Shown here in pieces: positions 7,610-16,858 of a DNA stretch of 37,977 nt. A program made the translations under genes and the position numbers. Under the pieces are notes generated by a model, which saw nothing but the letters and a program-made list of their open reading frames with translations, did not search any database and was not told the origin of the DNA. Numbering within the stretch: position 1 is the stretch's first letter; each line of letters begins with the position of its first letter. Source of the DNA: Arcticibacter eurypsychrophilus (lineage in GTDB: Bacteria > Bacteroidota > Bacteroidia > Sphingobacteriales > Sphingobacteriaceae); contig NZ_MDFN01000042.1 in NCBI RefSeq assembly GCF_001730525.1, positions 1-37,977 of the forward strand. The letters are read 5' to 3'.

Positions 7610-9808
7610 CTAAATTGCTCGTTTTGATTTCACTGGTACCGCATCTTTGCGGATATCCAGCTCAGCAATGATGTTTTTAGCACCGCCTAAAACATCGATA
7701 CACCATAATACATAACGGGTATCTACACTGATGGTCCGTTTGTATACTTTATCAAAAGCAATATCTCCGGACATGGCTTCCCAGTTACCGTCGAATGCAA
7801 GGCCAATCAATTCGCCCTTTGCATTAATTACCGGCGAACCTGAGTTACCCCCTGTGATATCGTTATTGCTGATAAAATTGACAACAAGGTCGCCATTTTC
7901 ACCATATTGACCATAGTTCTTTGCGTTGTAGGCATCGATCAGGTTTTGTGGCAAGTCAAACTCAGCATCTCCGGGAACATATTTATCCATAACTCCTTCA
8001 ATGGTAGTTACGATATCATACGTGATCCCGTCTTTAGGTTTGTAGTTCTGTACATTTCCGTAACTAATCCGCATCGTTGAATTGGCATCGGGGTACATTG
8101 CTTTACCGGCATTTTTCTCTAACAATGCCTTCAGGTAAATCTTATCCAACGCTGCTTTTTGATCCTCGAAGTTAGAAACCGCGTTGCCGAAGTTTTGTTT
8201 AATGTAATCTGCAGGTACCAGGTTGATGGCATAAGCGTAGCCCGGATCTTCATCTATACCTTTTAAAGAAGGGTTACTCCAGAATGCTCTTAGTTTTGCG
8301 GGACGGATAAAGTTTGATTTCTCCCACAAGTTGTCCGCATACTTTTTGAAAGTAGCTTCCGGTGTTCCCTGCCAGTTATCCTGGGCAATGTTGGTATAGA
8401 ATTCAGGATGTTGATTTTTAGGAATATCGTTATAAAAAGCAGAAAGAACTTGAACAAAGATCTTTTTATCCGCTGATTCATTATAAGTCGATTCATAGAC
8501 ATCAATATCAGCCATTATCTTATCCTGCGCTTCTTTTAATCCTGCGGCATCACCTTTTTTCGCTTCGATGAAAGCTAGTGCAGATTTCGCTGGGAAAGCT
8601 CTTTTTACCCAACCTGAGGCTAAAAGGCCTTCATTGATATAAGTCCGTTGTACAGCAAATGGGGCATAGGCCGCATACACTTCCTGGTAACGTTGCATCA
8701 GATTAGCATACTCAGGTTTAGCTGCTGCCCATGTAGTAAATGCAGCTTCTTCTTTTGTCTTTTGTTCGTAGATCTTCAGACGCTTCAATTGCTCTGTTTG
8801 ACCGATATAATATTTCCAGTAATTTGCAATACTAGCATGAAGAGAGGACAATTTTAAACGGGTTGCCACATCATTCACCATCACTTCATCCCATGCCTTC
8901 AGACGGATATCGCGTAATTTTACAATGGTTGGGGAAGTTCTTTCCGTTGCTAGTTTGACTCCGTTAGAAGTCAGGAAACGGTCAGTGCGACCTGGGAAAC
9001 CATATACCATGGAGAAATCTCCATTTTTCAATCCTTTAATCGATATCGGAAGAAACTTCTTCGGCGTATAAGGCTTATTGGTGGCTGCGAAATCTGCAGG
9101 TTTGTTATTGGCATCTGCGTACACACGAAATACGGAGAAATCGCCGGTATGTCTGGGCCATTGCCAGTTGTCGGTATCGCCTCCAAATTTACCTATAGAT
9201 TGAGGCGGATTACCTACTAAACGGATGTCGGTAAATTTCTCGAAGATGTATAGGAAATACTGATTGCCTTTGTAAAAATCGCGTACATAACTGGTATACT
9301 TGGTGCCTTTTACAGCGTCTGCTGCTATTTGGACACCGGTTGCTTCAATTGCTGCAACTTTTTTATCTTCGGAAATGCCTTTGGTTGCCGCATTTACTTC
9401 TGCAGTTACGTCCTGCATGCGAACCAGAAAGTTCACGAATAATCCTGGAATAGATTTCTCTTCTGAATATTGCTTAGCCCAAAAGCCATTATCAAGAATA
9501 TTATCCTGTGGTGTGGAGTTGGAAGCAATGGCGTCGTAACCACAATGGTGATTCGTGAAAATTAAACCATTTTTAGATACGATCTCCCCGGTGCAAAAAC
9601 CACCAAAAGAAACAATCGCATCTTTTAAACTTGCTTTATTAATACTGTAAAGATCATCAGGGGTCAGCTTGAAACCCTGTTTTTTCATTTGTTCGTAATT
9701 TTTACCGATTAGCATCGGTACCCACATCCCCTCGTCGGCCTTTGCTACTTCAGCAAAGAACATAAATACCAACAAACAGGATGTAATTAAGATATGTATC
9801 CTTCTCAT
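7610..9808 (-). CDS. dpp7: Secreted S46-family dipeptidyl-peptidase (DPP7 type)
   Basis: A 732-residue serine exopeptidase that removes dipeptides from oligopeptides in the periplasm. A signal peptide covers residues 1-24. The S46 catalytic motifs are present: His88 in TNHHCGY, Asp in PRHTGDFSVFR (about 225-230) and Ser656 in GGNSGSPV. Gly674 in AFDGNWEAMSGD occupies the position that separates DPP7 (Gly, hydrophobic P1) from DPP11 (Arg, acidic P1), so DPP7-type specificity is predicted. Full family length. A good -7 promoter box lies just upstream and a terminator just downstream, so it is probably transcribed alone. It supplies dipeptides for amino-acid catabolism. Confidence 0.95.
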   Translation of the reverse strand: MRRIHILITSCLLVFMFFAEVAKADEGMWVPMLIGKNYEQMKKQGFKLTPDDLYSINKASLKDAIVSFGGFCTGEIVSKNGLIFTNHHCGYDAIASNSTPQDNILDNGFWAKQYSEEKSIPGLFVNFLVRMQDVTAEVNAATKGISEDKKVAAIEATGVQIAADAVKGTKYTSYVRDFYKGNQYFLYIFEKFTDIRLVGNPPQSIGKFGGDTDNWQWPRHTGDFSVFRVYADANNKPADFAATNKPYTPKKFLPISIKGLKNGDFSMVYGFPGRTDRFLTSNGVKLATERTSPTIVKLRDIRLKAWDEVMVNDVATRLKLSSLHASIANYWKYYIGQTEQLKRLKIYEQKTKEEAAFTTWAAAKPEYANLMQRYQEVYAAYAPFAVQRTYINEGLLASGWVKRAFPAKSALAFIEAKKGDAAGLKEAQDKIMADIDVYESTYNESADKKIFVQVLSAFYNDIPKNQHPEFYTNIAQDNWQGTPEATFKKYADNLWEKSNFIRPAKLRAFWSNPSLKGIDEDPGYAYAINLVPADYIKQNFGNAVSNFEDQKAALDKIYLKALLEKNAGKAMYPDANSTMRISYGNVQNYKPKDGITYDIVTTIEGVMDKYVPGDAEFDLPQNLIDAYNAKNYGQYGENGDLVVNFISNNDITGGNSGSPVINAKGELIGLAFDGNWEAMSGDIAFDKVYKRTISVDTRYVLWCIDVLGGAKNIIAELDIRKDAVPVKSKRAI

Positions 9809-9825
9809 TTAAAATTATTTTGTCG

Positions 9826-9833
9826 CAAAATTA
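9826..9833 (-). promoter_or_regulatory. Bacteroidota -7 box for the S46 peptidase gene
   Basis: On the minus strand TAATTTTG matches TAnnTTTG exactly and lies 17 bp upstream of the ATG, giving a very short leader. I see no convincing -33 TTTG element. Confidence 0.5.
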
Positions 9834-9882
9834 ATCATTGTCCGCATAATGATGCGTTTTTATCCTGAATAATGCAAAAATC

Positions 9883-10284
9883 CTATTTGAAGGGAAAGCG
9901 GGTTAAATGAACCTGACTGTTTGCATCTTTTTCATACATGCCCACGCAATTTTTGAGGTATCGGGCATCGGGGAGTTGAGTTTCAAGGGAAATTTCGGAC
10001 GGCGCCTCCGTTCCTTCCATGAAAAAGTAGACTTTAGTTAGACCATACTTGGTATGGGGCATATAATTGCCGTAGGTTTCCATTTCTTTCCACAGTGTAT
10101 CCCGTAGACTAACGGAATAGAGGCGTAAAATCGGTCCGGTATTGTTTTCATTTCTTGTGAAGCCAAGCTCTTTAAACTTTCCCTTAAGATCTTGAGGACC
10201 GGGTTGCCAAAAGGCATCTTTCATCATGTAGATCAATCCGACAAGCAAAAAAAGAAGAATAATATAATTACGTTTTTTGTTCAT
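9883..10284 (-). CDS. Membrane-anchored hypothetical protein downstream of cytochrome c
   Basis: A 133-residue protein with an N-terminal membrane anchor (residues about 7-21, IILLFLLVGLIYMM) and a periplasmic part. I do not recognise the family. Its ATG directly abuts the stop codon of the cytochrome gene upstream with no spacer, so the two are almost certainly co-translated. A link to electron transport is inferred from this coupling alone. Confidence 0.7.
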   Translation of the reverse strand: MNKKRNYIILLFLLVGLIYMMKDAFWQPGPQDLKGKFKELGFTRNENNTGPILRLYSVSLRDTLWKEMETYGNYMPHTKYGLTKVYFFMEGTEAPSEISLETQLPDARYLKNCVGMYEKDANSQVHLTRFPFK

Positions 10285-10683
10285 TTATTTAGTATTGTGC
10301 AAAAAAGGCTTGTTGGGGTCTGGAGGAAAAGACAACATATATTTAACTATTTCCTCTGCATCAGCTGGGCTCAGCTTTAAATGAGGAGTCATCTCACGAC
10401 TGCCCCAAACTCCTTCATTGGGTTTCACTCCAATGATCACCACATGGGCCAGGTGGGCTATATTAGCCTGACTTGCTTCATATTCAGCAGCGATGTTTGA
10501 AAAAGATGGGCCTATTATAGCATCTTTCTCCGCATGGCATCCCCCACAATTATTTTGTGCAAATAAAGCCTTTCCTTTAGCAAACTTCAAAGTATCCGTT
10601 TCTTTTTCTGCTGTTTTAGTGGAAGAGGAGTTGCATGACACAAATATAGCAGAAGCGAAGAGTATATTATACAGTTTAATCAT
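10285..10683 (-). CDS. Lipoprotein c-type cytochrome
   Basis: A 132-residue monoheme cytochrome. The lipobox FVSC (Cys near 17) predicts a membrane-anchored periplasmic protein. The heme-binding motif CGGCH is at about residues 46-50, with a likely axial Met in REMTPHLKLS. The size and the C-terminal helix with VKYMLSFP fit the small class I cytochrome c family. It carries electrons between respiratory complexes or from a dehydrogenase. The donor is unknown here. It is divergent from the DeoR gene and the first gene of a two-gene unit. Confidence 0.9.
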   Translation of the reverse strand: MIKLYNILFASAIFVSCNSSSTKTAEKETDTLKFAKGKALFAQNNCGGCHAEKDAIIGPSFSNIAAEYEASQANIAHLAHVVIIGVKPNEGVWGSREMTPHLKLSPADAEEIVKYMLSFPPDPNKPFLHNTK

Positions 10684-10828
10684 GTTTTTCGTGGTATGAT
10701 GATCTTATAAACAACGTTATTTCATTATAGTTGAAAAAAAAGCATTAAAGCACATTAATATTGTTACTCAACAGACACATAATTTATGCTTTTGTATATA
10801 TTTGAAGATAATTACACCTCGCCCTATT

Positions 10829-11572
10829 ATGTTAAAAGAAGAAAGACAAGCTTATATTATTAAACAAATCAATGTGCATAATAAGGTATTGTCCTCCGAT
10901 CTGAGTGTTCAGCTAGCCGTATCAGAAGATACAGTACGAAGAGATTTGAATGAACTTGCTGAGAGTGGCAAAATATTGAAGGTGTATGGTGGCGCCTTAT
11001 CCAAATCGTTCCATTACCCTTTTCAACAGAATGATGTATATGCAAAGGACTCTAAGAAAATTATTGTCCACAAAACCATGAATCTGATCAAGAGTGGCAT
11101 GGTATTACTTGCCGGAGGTGGCACGACCATGATTGAATGGGCCCGTTCTGTACCGGATAATATTGAATGTACGGTTTTCACGGTTAGTCCGCTAGTAGGC
11201 TTGGAACTTACAGAGAGAGCTGGTGTAGAAGTAATTCTGATTGGTGGACAGCTTTCTAAAAACTCACATATCAACACAGGCGCTTTGACTATCAATCTAT
11301 TGGCCGACATCAAGGTTGATTTATGTATCATGGGTACCAATGGTCTCTCTTATGAAGATGGCGTAACCGAATCCGATTGGGAAGTCGTGCAGGTAAAAAA
11401 AGCAATGATCAAGTCTTCACAGAAAACAGCTGTAATTAGTATTGGCGAAAAGCTGGGATCAGTTCAGAAGATGAAAATATGTGGACTCAATGCCATTAGC
11501 TACCTGATTACAGATCTTGACCCTTCAGACCCGATTCTTGCACCTTATGCAAATGAGGTTCAGGTTATTTAA
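10829..11572 (+). CDS. DeoR-family transcriptional regulator
   Basis: A 247-residue regulator of typical length. The N-terminal winged helix (about residues 1-55) includes MLKEERQAYII, then VSEDTVRRDLNELAESGKI and VYGGAL, the DeoR signature. The C-terminal DeoRC sugar-phosphate sensor has LAGGGTTMIEW, FTVSPLVGLEL, LIGGQL and MGTNGLSYEDGVTESDWEVVQVKKAMI. The ATG at 10829 is preferred over an in-frame TTG at 10802 because DeoR proteins begin with this motif. The gene is convergent with the MurNAc recycling locus, ending 25 bp from its last gene. A sugar phosphate such as MurNAc-6-P or GlcNAc-6-P is a plausible effector, by context only. Confidence 0.92.
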   Translation: MLKEERQAYIIKQINVHNKVLSSDLSVQLAVSEDTVRRDLNELAESGKILKVYGGALSKSFHYPFQQNDVYAKDSKKIIVHKTMNLIKSGMVLLAGGGTTMIEWARSVPDNIECTVFTVSPLVGLELTERAGVEVILIGGQLSKNSHINTGALTINLLADIKVDLCIMGTNGLSYEDGVTESDWEVVQVKKAMIKSSQKTAVISIGEKLGSVQKMKICGLNAISYLITDLDPSDPILAPYANEVQVI

Positions 11573-11597
11573 CAGATCAAGTACATTCACCTACAGC

Positions 11598-14417
11598 TCA
11601 GATGCATTCATTTAATAAATAGATGATGGACTTGTAGTTTTTACCTACTGCATCAGATAGAGCCATTTCACAAGTTTTGGATGTGGAGTAATAGCCGTCA
11701 TATTTTTTCAGGTTGACCTCCTTTGCTTCGGGGAGGGTAGCAGAGCGGGTTAATTCAGGGAATAAAAATCCTCTGTCGCCAGCCATTCCGCAACATCCTG
11801 CATGCAAAGGAATATCTACTGTTTCTGCCATCTGACGCGCGATACTGAGAAACTTAGTTTCTAATCCCATCTTCTGTAAAGAACAAACCGGATGTAATAC
11901 AACAGATTTTTTTTTATTTTTTATGGTCAGGCGGGGTAGCAAATAATCGCTGATATAGTCAATGCTGTCAATGATTTTCATGGCATCAAACCGAGTCTGG
12001 TTTTCCTCAGATAAGGCAGGACGGCAATCCTGAAGGGTATGCGTACAGGAGGAAATATCCAGTACGACCGAATATTTCCCATGATCGGTCCAGTTCCATA
12101 ATTTTGCTATGGTTTCGTTTACGGTATAGTCATATGCCTCTTTAAAGCCCTTTGAGGAGAAAAGTTGTCCGCAACAAGTACCCGCAATATCATCAGGGAT
12201 CCAGAAGCCAATCTCTGCTTTCTCGGATACCCTTTTAAATACCTCCATCACGTTTAACTCCTGTTCGGCTGAGCCTCCCATATTTCGGGAGATACAGGCA
12301 GGGAAATAGATAGCTACGATATCGGCTGATTTCAGCTTTTCGTCCGGATCTATTTTTAGTGATGAAGCATGAAGCTGGTTGCTCCAGAGTGGCATCACGG
12401 GGAATACCTTTTTAAGGGCAGTGGTGGTCTTGATTAAAGTATCGGGTCCCAGTACCCTATTCATCACATTGCCCACTTGCAGCGCAAGTTTTACTGCTCC
12501 TGCTACAGGGCGAAAGTTCTTAGCGACTAACATGGCGACTCCATTGGAAAAATCGTTATGACTTTCCTTTCTCAGGCGTTTAACCAATAGACCAGTGTTG
12601 ATATCAACCGGACAAGCAGTAGCACAAAGGCCATCTACCGCACAGGTATCCAAACCATCATATTGATACTCCTTTAGAAGTTGTTTATAGGATTTTTGCT
12701 CAGCATCCCGTTTCAGTTTAACCAGTTCGCGTCTCACTACAATCCGTCTGCGCGGAGTAAGTGTTAAATTCCGGCTTGGGCATTTATACTCGCAATACCC
12801 GCACTCGATACATTTATCCACCTCTTCCTCCACGCGGGGAAGTTCTTTCAGATGGCGGATGTGTGCGTTTTTATCTTCATTAATAATCACGCCAGGATTA
12901 AGCAGATTTTGAGGGTCAATGACCTGTTTCAAGGCTTTCATCACCCCATAGATCTCTTCGCCCCATTCTGTACTAACAAAAGGAGCCATATTTCTTCCTG
13001 TACCATGTTCAGCTTTTAATGTACCGTCGTATTTGTTAACAACAAGATCCACCACGTCCCGGATAAAAAGATCATAACGTTCAATTTCTGCCGAAGAGGA
13101 GAAAGCTTGGGTGACTACAAAATGGATATTGCCATCTTTAGCATGGCCGAATATAATGGCCTTTTCATAGCCGTGTACTTTGAATAGTTTTTGCAGATCG
13201 AGGATGGCATCGCCGAGTTGAGCGACAGGAAAGGCGACATCCTCTAAGATCACCGTCGTTCCACTGGCCCGCACTGCACCGACAGCAGGAAACATGCCCT
13301 TTCTAATCTTCCACAAAAAGGCTTGCTCAATCGAATTTGTAGTAAAGACAGGGGTATTGAGCATGGAAAGATCCGGCGAAAGCGTCAGAAAATTATCGCT
13401 TTTTAATTTAAGCTCCTCGTCATTGTTGCCTTGATATTCGACCAATAAGGCCGCGGCTGTATCAGGTAGCGTCTTTAATAGGTCGGGCACTCCATGGATA
13501 TCCTCCACAGAACGTAGTGAAGCACGATCCATAAGTTCTAATGCTTCAGCACCTGAAAGGGTCAATGGTAAGATAGCTTTACAGGCAGAATAAATATCAG
13601 GAAAATAAAGGAGTGCTGTAGATTTAGCAGGAAAATCGGGAACCGTTTGCATCACAGCCTCGGCAATAAACCCAAGCGTGCCCTCTGCTCCTATTAACAA
13701 ATGTGCTAAAATATCGAGCGGCTCCTCATGGTCGATGAATGCATTTACCGAGTATCCTACTGTATTTTTAGTCTTGTACTTTTGGCGGATCCGGTCGTAT
13801 ACATCCGGTTGATTTCTGATCTGGTCACGAAGCAGGATGAGCTGATCATAAATGGTCTTGCTTTCTTCCCGGAACCGTACATAATCATCTTTCTTTTCGG
13901 TGGAATAACTTAATCCGTCTGGTAGAATAAAGCGGATATATCGGGTGGTATGGTAGGAATTCCGACTTACGCCACAACACATTCCACTGGCATTATTTGA
14001 CAGGATCCCTCCCATCATAGCAGAATTGATACTTGCAGGATCGGGACCTATCTTTTTACCAAATTTCTTGAGATTGGCATTGACATAAGCACCTGTTACA
14101 CCAGGTTGCACACGTACGGAATCGCCGGCCTCTTCCACCTTAACCAGATCCCAGTACTGACTGAGATCCACAAGGATCCCATCAGTAACAGATTGTCCGG
14201 AAAGACTTGTTCCGGCAGCCCTGAACGTTAATGGGATCTGATGCTGATGAGAGAAGAGGAACAAACTTTTGACCTCTTCCTCTGATATGGGCTGAACTAC
14301 GGCAAGTGGCTGCAGGTGATAAAATCCAGCATCTGAAGCATAAGAAACTTTGTCGATGAGTCTTGCTTTAATTCTTGCTTTTGGCAAAATCGCTTCGAGC
14401 ATCTTTCCAGTTTCCAT
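11598..14417 (-). CDS. FAD/Fe-S D-lactate-type (D-2-hydroxyacid) dehydrogenase, GlcD-GlcF fusion
   Basis: A 939-residue oxidoreductase. The N-terminal FAD_binding_4 domain (about 30-260) includes FRAAGTSLSGQSVTDG and GGILSNNASGMCCG. The FAD-oxidase C-terminal domain (about 265-515) includes FGHAKDGNIHF and KAEHGTGRNMAP. The ferredoxin part has CIECGYCEYKCP (Cys536/539/542/546) and a second site, CAVDGLCATACP (Cys592/598/602), with Asp595 where a fourth Cys would be expected. Two CCG-type domains follow (PACISRNMGG with GTCCGQ; HPVCSLQKMG with AGCCGMAGDRG). Such enzymes oxidise D-lactate or similar hydroxyacids and pass electrons to the membrane. Its place beside MurQ, which releases D-lactate, makes D-lactate the likely substrate. 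Confidence 0.9.
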   Translation of the reverse strand: METGKMLEAILPKARIKARLIDKVSYASDAGFYHLQPLAVVQPISEEEVKSLFLFSHQHQIPLTFRAAGTSLSGQSVTDGILVDLSQYWDLVKVEEAGDSVRVQPGVTGAYVNANLKKFGKKIGPDPASINSAMMGGILSNNASGMCCGVSRNSYHTTRYIRFILPDGLSYSTEKKDDYVRFREESKTIYDQLILLRDQIRNQPDVYDRIRQKYKTKNTVGYSVNAFIDHEEPLDILAHLLIGAEGTLGFIAEAVMQTVPDFPAKSTALLYFPDIYSACKAILPLTLSGAEALELMDRASLRSVEDIHGVPDLLKTLPDTAAALLVEYQGNNDEELKLKSDNFLTLSPDLSMLNTPVFTTNSIEQAFLWKIRKGMFPAVGAVRASGTTVILEDVAFPVAQLGDAILDLQKLFKVHGYEKAIIFGHAKDGNIHFVVTQAFSSSAEIERYDLFIRDVVDLVVNKYDGTLKAEHGTGRNMAPFVSTEWGEEIYGVMKALKQVIDPQNLLNPGVIINEDKNAHIRHLKELPRVEEEVDKCIECGYCEYKCPSRNLTLTPRRRIVVRRELVKLKRDAEQKSYKQLLKEYQYDGLDTCAVDGLCATACPVDINTGLLVKRLRKESHNDFSNGVAMLVAKNFRPVAGAVKLALQVGNVMNRVLGPDTLIKTTTALKKVFPVMPLWSNQLHASSLKIDPDEKLKSADIVAIYFPACISRNMGGSAEQELNVMEVFKRVSEKAEIGFWIPDDIAGTCCGQLFSSKGFKEAYDYTVNETIAKLWNWTDHGKYSVVLDISSCTHTLQDCRPALSEENQTRFDAMKIIDSIDYISDYLLPRLTIKNKKKSVVLHPVCSLQKMGLETKFLSIARQMAETVDIPLHAGCCGMAGDRGFLFPELTRSATLPEAKEVNLKKYDGYYSTSKTCEMALSDAVGKNYKSIIYLLNECI

Positions 14418-14466
14418 ATTTCGTTTATTTTTATTTTTTAACGGCTTCAGCCCAAATGGTATTTAA

Positions 14467-15954
14467 TTATTTAACAATTTCTGGCTGATTTGGGATATGT
14501 GGTCTGCTTGAAAGAAAAAGAAGCAGATAAGTAATCAGTCCATTGATCACGATCAGTTCAAATCCAATCGAATATCCGGTAAGCGCAACGGAATATTTAT
14601 CGATGAAGTAGGAGATAATGGGCGATAAAATACAAAAGAAAGGAACCAGCTTATCCTTCACATCCCGTTTGGAAATCATCCCAAAACTGAATAACCCTAG
14701 AAGTGGGCCGTAAGTATATCCTGCCGCTTTAAAGATGGAGTTGACTACAGAGTCGTCATTAATGATTTTAAATAGCAAGATGACGACCAACATGATAACA
14801 GAAAACACAACATGAACTAAATGACGTGTGCGGATTAAACGTGGATTATTGTGATCGGCTGATTTATTAAAGTTAAGAAAGTCTACACAAAAAGAGGTGG
14901 TCAAAGCAGTTAATGCAGAGTCTGTAGTGGCAAATGTAGCTGCCGTAAGGCCTAACATAAACACAATTGCCGGCAGTGTACCTAAATAGTTAAGGGCAAT
15001 TTCAGGAAACAGGTGATCGGGAGTAGCCAAACTGGAAACATTGATCCCTTTTGCCTCTGCATAGATATAAAGTAACGCGCCTACGCTCAGGAAAAAGATA
15101 TTCATGACCACGAAAACCGCAGTGAAGGTTAACATATTCTTTTGTGCCTCGCCTATATTTTTACAGCTTAGATTCTTTTGCATCAGATCCTGATCTAAGC
15201 CCGTCATAGCAATTGTAACAAATACACCACCTAAAAATTGCTTGATAAAGTGATTCTTACTGCCAAAGAAATCTTCCCAGAAGAAGATCCTGGAATAAGA
15301 ACTATTTTTTACCGTTTCAAAAGTTTGTGTGATATTCAGATCCAGACTTTTAGAAATAAAATAGATCGATAATACAACCGAAGAAAGCAAAAATACCGTT
15401 TGCAAGGTATCTGTAATAATGATCGTCTTTAATCCGCCTTTAAAGGTATACGACCAGATTAACACTAAACAAATGGCGATAGTGACCCAAAAAGGGACAT
15501 TCCAGGCATCGAAAATAAATTTTTGCAGTACAATAGCAACCAGGTATAAGCGGAATGCAGAGCCGATAGTACGGGAGATCAGAAAGATCATCGCGCCTGT
15601 TTTATAGCTCCAGTGTCCCAGTCTGTTTTCCAGATACGTATAGATAGAAACCAGGTTAATCCGGTAGTATAAGGGCAATAGAACCGTAGCGATCAGAACA
15701 AAACCAACCGCATTACCGAGTACAAACTGAAAGTATCCGAAACTACTATTGATTACTGCACCGGGGACTGAAATAAAAGTAACGCCAGATAAGGCGGTAC
15801 CGATCATGCCAAAGGCAACAAAATACCATTTCGAGTTCCGGTTGGCAATAAAAAAGCTGGAATTATCAGAGGATCCTCTGGAAGTAAAATAAGAGACAAC
15901 AATTAGAAGCGTAAAATAACCTATAAGAAAAGATAAAAGGACTATTGGGGACAT
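14467..15954 (-). CDS. Sodium:solute symporter (SSS family), candidate MurNAc importer
   Basis: A 495-residue inner-membrane protein with about 13 hydrophobic segments. Family features include GTALSGVTFISVPG near the N-terminus, WSYTFKGGLKTIIITDTLQTV in the middle and LTAATFATTDSALTALTTSFCVDFL later, the typical SSS sodium-site helix. It lies 8 bp after murQ and 49 bp before the D-lactate dehydrogenase gene, so it is in the same transcription unit. The substrate cannot be read from the sequence. MurNAc, or another muropeptide-derived sugar or peptide, is inferred from the neighbours; a D-lactate porter is the alternative. Confidence 0.9.
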   Translation of the reverse strand: MSPIVLLSFLIGYFTLLIVVSYFTSRGSSDNSSFFIANRNSKWYFVAFGMIGTALSGVTFISVPGAVINSSFGYFQFVLGNAVGFVLIATVLLPLYYRINLVSIYTYLENRLGHWSYKTGAMIFLISRTIGSAFRLYLVAIVLQKFIFDAWNVPFWVTIAICLVLIWSYTFKGGLKTIIITDTLQTVFLLSSVVLSIYFISKSLDLNITQTFETVKNSSYSRIFFWEDFFGSKNHFIKQFLGGVFVTIAMTGLDQDLMQKNLSCKNIGEAQKNMLTFTAVFVVMNIFFLSVGALLYIYAEAKGINVSSLATPDHLFPEIALNYLGTLPAIVFMLGLTAATFATTDSALTALTTSFCVDFLNFNKSADHNNPRLIRTRHLVHVVFSVIMLVVILLFKIINDDSVVNSIFKAAGYTYGPLLGLFSFGMISKRDVKDKLVPFFCILSPIISYFIDKYSVALTGYSIGFELIVINGLITYLLLFLSSRPHIPNQPEIVK

Positions 15955-15962
15955 AATTTAAG

Positions 15963-16769
15963 TTATTTGACTAAGGCTTCAATTGCTTTGCGTACACTAC
16001 CATACTTGAGTAGTAATTCCGCGGCAGTAGGTTGTTCAGTACCTGTTTCTTTCATGATAATCTTGATACCACGTTCTACTAATTTGTTATTGGAAAGCTG
16101 CATGTCTACCATCTTATTGCCATGCACCCTTCCCAATTGAATCATCACACTGGTGCTTAACATATTCAGGACGAGTTTCTGTGCGGTACCTGATTTCATA
16201 CGAGTAGAACCAGTAAGGAACTCAGGACCGACAACAACCTCTATGGGGAATTTAGCTTCTGCAGCAACAGGACTCTCTGAATTACACACAATACAGCCGG
16301 TTATTATATTATTCTCATTGGCTTTCCTTAATCCGCCAATGACATAAGGAGTGGTACCTGATGCCGCTAAGCCGATCAGGATGTCATCCTCATTAATATT
16401 AAATTCCTGGAGATCAAGCCATGCTTGCTCGTAATCATCTTCTGCGAACTCAACAGCTCTACGGATTGCAGTATCACCACCAGCAATAATTCCAACGACC
16501 CAATCAAAGGGGACGCCAAAGGTAGGCGGACATTCAGAGGCATCCAATACGCCTAAACGACCGCTAGTACCAGCACCGATATAGAACAATCTTCCTCCAG
16601 ACTTCATTTTCTCGTATGCAGCCTCAGCAAGGCGTTCGATTTGAGGGATTACTTTTTCAACAGCTAGAGGAACAGTTTGGTCCTCTTTATTTATATTTTC
16701 GAGAATTTCTCTGACTGACATCACTTCCAGATTATTATAATCCGAATCCTTCTCTGTTATTCTTTCCAT
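15963..16769 (-). CDS. murQ: N-acetylmuramic acid 6-phosphate etherase
   Basis: A 268-residue cytoplasmic enzyme that cleaves the lactyl ether of MurNAc-6-phosphate to give GlcNAc-6-phosphate and D-lactate. The SIS fold is evident: GGRLFYIGAGTSGRLGVLDASECPPTFG (written in part; residues about 58-85), with Glu79 matching the catalytic glutamate of E. coli MurQ and Glu110 in VEFAEDDY matching its second glutamate. LTGSTRMKSGTAQKLVLNM is the other family signature. It is shorter than the E. coli enzyme (about 300 residues) at the C-terminus; I recall this as usual for Bacteroidota. It is co-transcribed with the symporter downstream. Confidence 0.96.
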   Translation of the reverse strand: MERITEKDSDYNNLEVMSVREILENINKEDQTVPLAVEKVIPQIERLAEAAYEKMKSGGRLFYIGAGTSGRLGVLDASECPPTFGVPFDWVVGIIAGGDTAIRRAVEFAEDDYEQAWLDLQEFNINEDDILIGLAASGTTPYVIGGLRKANENNIITGCIVCNSESPVAAEAKFPIEVVVGPEFLTGSTRMKSGTAQKLVLNMLSTSVMIQLGRVHGNKMVDMQLSNNKLVERGIKIIMKETGTEQPTAAELLLKYGSVRKAIEALVK

Positions 16770-16822
16770 TCTATAGAGGTATTAACCGTAGCGCTTATTT
16801 TATTAATCAATTATAAAGATTT

Positions 16823-16845
16823 TCATCTGCTTTAAACGCAGATGA
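16823..16845. promoter_or_regulatory. Hairpin between namZ and murQ
   Basis: TCATCTGC (16823-16830) pairs with GCAGATGA (16838-16845) around a 7-nt loop. It lies just after the namZ stop on the minus strand and is not followed by a good U-run, so it may act as an mRNA stabiliser or partial attenuator rather than a full terminator. Confidence 0.4.
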
Positions 16846-16858
16846 ATGAATCAAATAG

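Noticed and set aside
14467-16769. Long open frames on the plus strand opposite the symporter and murQ
   Set aside because: They are antisense shadows of clear genes with no start signals or recognisable motifs. The same holds for open frames opposite the dehydrogenase, the epimerase, lpdA and SusD.
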